NCBI GenBank assembly: GCA_020025965.1
Contig: JAHHRG010000049.1
Coordinates: 1 to 16,094 of the forward strand
Source of the DNA: Sutterella sp.
GTDB lineage: Bacteria; Pseudomonadota; Gammaproteobacteria; Burkholderiales; Burkholderiaceae_F
Length of the DNA stretch: 16,094 bases
Direction of reading: 5' to 3'
The notes beneath the pieces were generated by a model that did not search any database, was not told where the DNA came from, and saw only the letters and a program-made list of their open reading frames with translations. Positions 14,327 through 16,094 of the stretch are shown here, piece by piece (within the stretch, counting starts at the first letter, position 1; each line of letters opens with the position of its first letter). The translations under genes were made by a program, and so were the position numbers.

Positions 14327-15079
14327 ATGGCTTTCCCCCGTTTTTTTGTTCCGCTTTCCGCCGACAGTCTCGATACGGCCCTATCCGAAAGCATTGAAAT
14401 CAAACTGCCCGAGAAGGCCGCTCACCATGCAAGACGCGCATTGCGCCTTAGAAACGGCGAAACGGTAACGGTTTTCTCCGGCACCGGAAAAGAATGGCGG
14501 GGAGAAATTCGTATTGAGCGCGACGCGGCTTGGGTAAAACTTGAAGATGCGGAAGAACCCCTTCGTGAATCGCCCGTCAAAATGACACTTCTTCAGGCCT
14601 TCGTCGCTCCTGAAAAGCTCGACTGGATTATTGAAAAGGCGGTGGAAACCGGGGTTACCGAGATTGTTCTGACACCGGCCGCGCGCAGCGTCACGCGTTT
14701 GGCGGGCGATCGTCTTGAAAAACGTCTTGAAAAATGCAGAGACATTGCTCGAGGAGCCGCCGAGCAATGCGGTCGCAACGTCATCCCTGAGATCAGAGCC
14801 GCAAAAACGCTCGACGATGCCCTTCGTTCCGTCGAGGCCGATTGTCGTCTGATGCTCGCGCCTGGCGCAACAAAGCCTGCTCATCTGAACGAAACGAATA
14901 AAAAAATCGCCTTCGCGGTCGGACCGGAAGGCGGTTTCTCGGACGAGGAAATTCGTTTGTCGGCCGAACTCGGCTGGAGTCCTGTCTTGCTTGGCCCCCG
15001 TGTGCTTCGTACCGAAACAGCCGGCATTGCGGCGGCCGTCTGGATCAATACGGTTCTAGGCGACTATCCGTCGCTCTGA
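14327..15079 (+). CDS. rsmE: 16S rRNA m3U1498 methyltransferase RsmE
   Basis: SAM-dependent SPOUT (knotted) methyltransferase that methylates N3 of U1498 in 16S rRNA of the small subunit. From the ATG at 14327 the protein is 250 residues, near the 243 of E. coli RsmE. An N-terminal PUA-like domain (about 1-70) has HHARRALRLRNGE (33-45). The C-terminal knot carries LLQAFVAPEKLDWIIEKAVE (88-107), VGPEGGFSDEE (198-208) and LGPRVLRTETAGIAA (222-236), the SAM-binding signatures. The frame is open far upstream, across tkt, but AGAGG (14314-14318) 8 bases before this ATG and the family-like N-terminus MAFPRFFVP fix the start. It is divergent from tkt and converges on the transglycosylase gene with only 5 bases between stop codons. 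Confidence 0.95.
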   Translation: MAFPRFFVPLSADSLDTALSESIEIKLPEKAAHHARRALRLRNGETVTVFSGTGKEWRGEIRIERDAAWVKLEDAEEPLRESPVKMTLLQAFVAPEKLDWIIEKAVETGVTEIVLTPAARSVTRLAGDRLEKRLEKCRDIARGAAEQCGRNVIPEIRAAKTLDDALRSVEADCRLMLAPGATKPAHLNETNKKIAFAVGPEGGFSDEEIRLSAELGWSPVLLGPRVLRTETAGIAAAVWINTVLGDYPSL

Positions 15080-15084
15080 GAAAC

Positions 15085-15912
15085 TTAAACAGCAGGACTT
15101 TCGTTTGCCTTCTTGGCAGGCGACACTTGCTTAGATGCGTTCTTCTCGCCCCCAACGTGAGAGGCATGCCCCTTCACTCGTTCGTTATTCTTCACCCAGC
15201 GGGAAAAGTCCAAATGTTCACCGCGCTTGCCGGACTCGACTCTCGGACCGCTTTTTTTGCTGTAACTCAAAATCACGGCATTGTCGACCTCGCCGAGCGC
15301 GGCCACCTGCAATCGACTCAATTCTCGGAGAACGCGTTTGCTATATCCCCCGTCAGTCTTATGATGAGCAGCACCGGAGTACCACTTGAGCCCCTTACTG
15401 ACACTCCCCGTACGACGAATCAGGTACTGAAGAATTTCAGTACCGACCACCATATTGACATAGGGATCGAATGCATTTCCAACGCCGCCCAATGCTTCGA
15501 ATTTGTCCGTATGAACTCTCGTCATTACCTGCATCAGGCCTTCAGCTCCGGCGCTAGAACGCGCATTGGGGTTGTAACTTGATTCGGTACCGATAACGGC
15601 CAAAATCAACAGCGGATCCAAATCTCGAGCTTCGCCGAGCAACACCGACCACTCCACGATCTGACGGGCTTCTGCCATCGGAACACGGAAGCTACGGTTG
15701 ACATAGTCAGCCACATGATCACGCGCATCGATCGTCCGAACAACCGCCTTATCGAAGGCCTTGACATCTTCGTCCGCTTTTTCAACAACAACAGTTTCCT
15801 CTGCGATCGGTTCATTCATGTACGCGCCGGCGGCGAGGTACACGAGCGAACCTCCCACCAATACGGCGGGAAGAATTCTGCTACAGAGAATACGTTTGAA
15901 AATAGTGTCCAT
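15085..15912 (-). CDS. Membrane-anchored lytic transglycosylase (SLT domain)
   Basis: Predicted murein lytic transglycosylase, cutting the glycan strand of peptidoglycan in the periplasm. From the ATG at 15912 it is 275 residues. The N-terminus (DTIFKRILCSRILP, then a hydrophobic run to about residue 31) looks like a signal anchor with cytoplasmic basic residues. The SLT/goose-lysozyme-like domain covers about 90-180: ARDLDPLLILAVIGTES (95-111) with the catalytic Glu110, SYNPNARSSAGAEGLMQV (112-129), and NMVVGTEILQYLIRR leading to GLKWYSGA. A basic, Ala/Lys-rich tail (from about 235) is probably disordered. The frame is open further up, including an ATG at 15987; neither ATG has a strong ribosome site, and I chose 15912 because it gives a normal signal anchor. 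I cannot assign an Mlt or Slt subtype. Confidence 0.85.
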   Translation of the reverse strand: MDTIFKRILCSRILPAVLVGGSLVYLAAGAYMNEPIAEETVVVEKADEDVKAFDKAVVRTIDARDHVADYVNRSFRVPMAEARQIVEWSVLLGEARDLDPLLILAVIGTESSYNPNARSSAGAEGLMQVMTRVHTDKFEALGGVGNAFDPYVNMVVGTEILQYLIRRTGSVSKGLKWYSGAAHHKTDGGYSKRVLRELSRLQVAALGEVDNAVILSYSKKSGPRVESGKRGEHLDFSRWVKNNERVKGHASHVGGEKNASKQVSPAKKANESPAV

Positions 15913-16065
15913 AGGGGATTGGTGTCGCGTAATCAAAAACCGCGTAAGTCTGAAGAATTGCGGATAGTAGCAAAGATTTTTCAGCATCTCAACCGAAATT
16001 TCAGCCTTTTTTCTTATAAAAACCTGAGCACTTTTTTGCCTATTTTCTGTTGAAAGAAACGGAAA

Positions 16066-16094
16066 ATGAGTTTGGGAAAAGCACTGTACCCTCC
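16066..16094 (+). CDS. Possible start of a rightward gene cut by the window end
   Basis: An ATG at 16066 opens MSLGKALYP and runs off the window. The only ribosome-site-like bases are GGAAA immediately before it, too close to be convincing. The region 15913-16094 is AT-rich, as expected upstream of the leftward transglycosylase, with a TATAAA (16015-16020) usable on either strand. A leftward frame ending at a TAA (16014-16016) is equally possible. Nine codons are not enough to identify anything. Confidence 0.25.

Noticed and set aside
1..16094. Defence island, prophage, transposon, CRISPR, toxin-antitoxin or other accessory system
   Set aside because: Every substantial reading frame is a conserved housekeeping gene or its shadow. 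I found no direct-repeat array, integrase, transposase or small paired ORFs.

Overview
This 16 kb window holds a compact set of chromosomal housekeeping genes. The gene set points to a betaproteobacterium of the order Burkholderiales: a hda-pcnB-folK cluster beside purM, a mutL-miaA pair with an endonuclease-type MutL, and a tkt-gap-pgk cluster. Moderate G+C and overall protein character make a Sutterellaceae-like gut bacterium (Sutterella/Parasutterella type) my best guess; this is inference from remembered families, not a database match. I see no rRNA or tRNA gene, CRISPR array, transposase, integrase or phage gene, and no stretch of clearly foreign composition.

Layout, left to right. Bases 1-2529 (leftward): hda (DnaA inactivation), pcnB (RNA 3' polyadenylation) and folK (folate synthesis, cut by the window edge); pcnB and folK overlap. 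Bases 2530-2820: a divergent regulatory region with a candidate promoter and two tandem 15-bp operator-like repeats in front of purM. Bases 2821-3849 (rightward): purM, ending in a strong hairpin terminator shared with the opposing miaA. Bases 3921-6982 (leftward): mutL then miaA, overlapping by one base. Bases 7138-7797 (rightward): dedA, a membrane protein, again ending in a bidirectional terminator. Bases 7848-14182 (leftward): tkt, gap, pgk, pepT and rfbC in transcription order, with hairpins between gap and pgk, after pgk, and between pepT and rfbC. Bases 14327-15079 (rightward): rsmE, which runs tail to tail with a leftward membrane-anchored lytic transglycosylase only 5 bases away. The last 182 bases are an AT-rich upstream region with a possible start of another rightward gene.

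How they work together: tkt, gap and pgk supply the non-oxidative pentose phosphate step and the triose-phosphate part of glycolysis/gluconeogenesis. purM and folK feed purine and folate synthesis. mutL, miaA, hda, pcnB and rsmE maintain DNA replication fidelity, tRNA, mRNA and rRNA. rfbC and the transglycosylase act on the cell envelope, and dedA probably does too.

I did not find a new multi-gene system. The points worth a second look are residue-level and regulatory: an Hda whose Walker A lysine is leucine, a GAPDH that has lost the usual NAD-selecting aspartate, operator-like tandem repeats at the purM promoter, and terminator-like hairpins placed so close in front of pgk and rfbC that they may set the expression of those genes.
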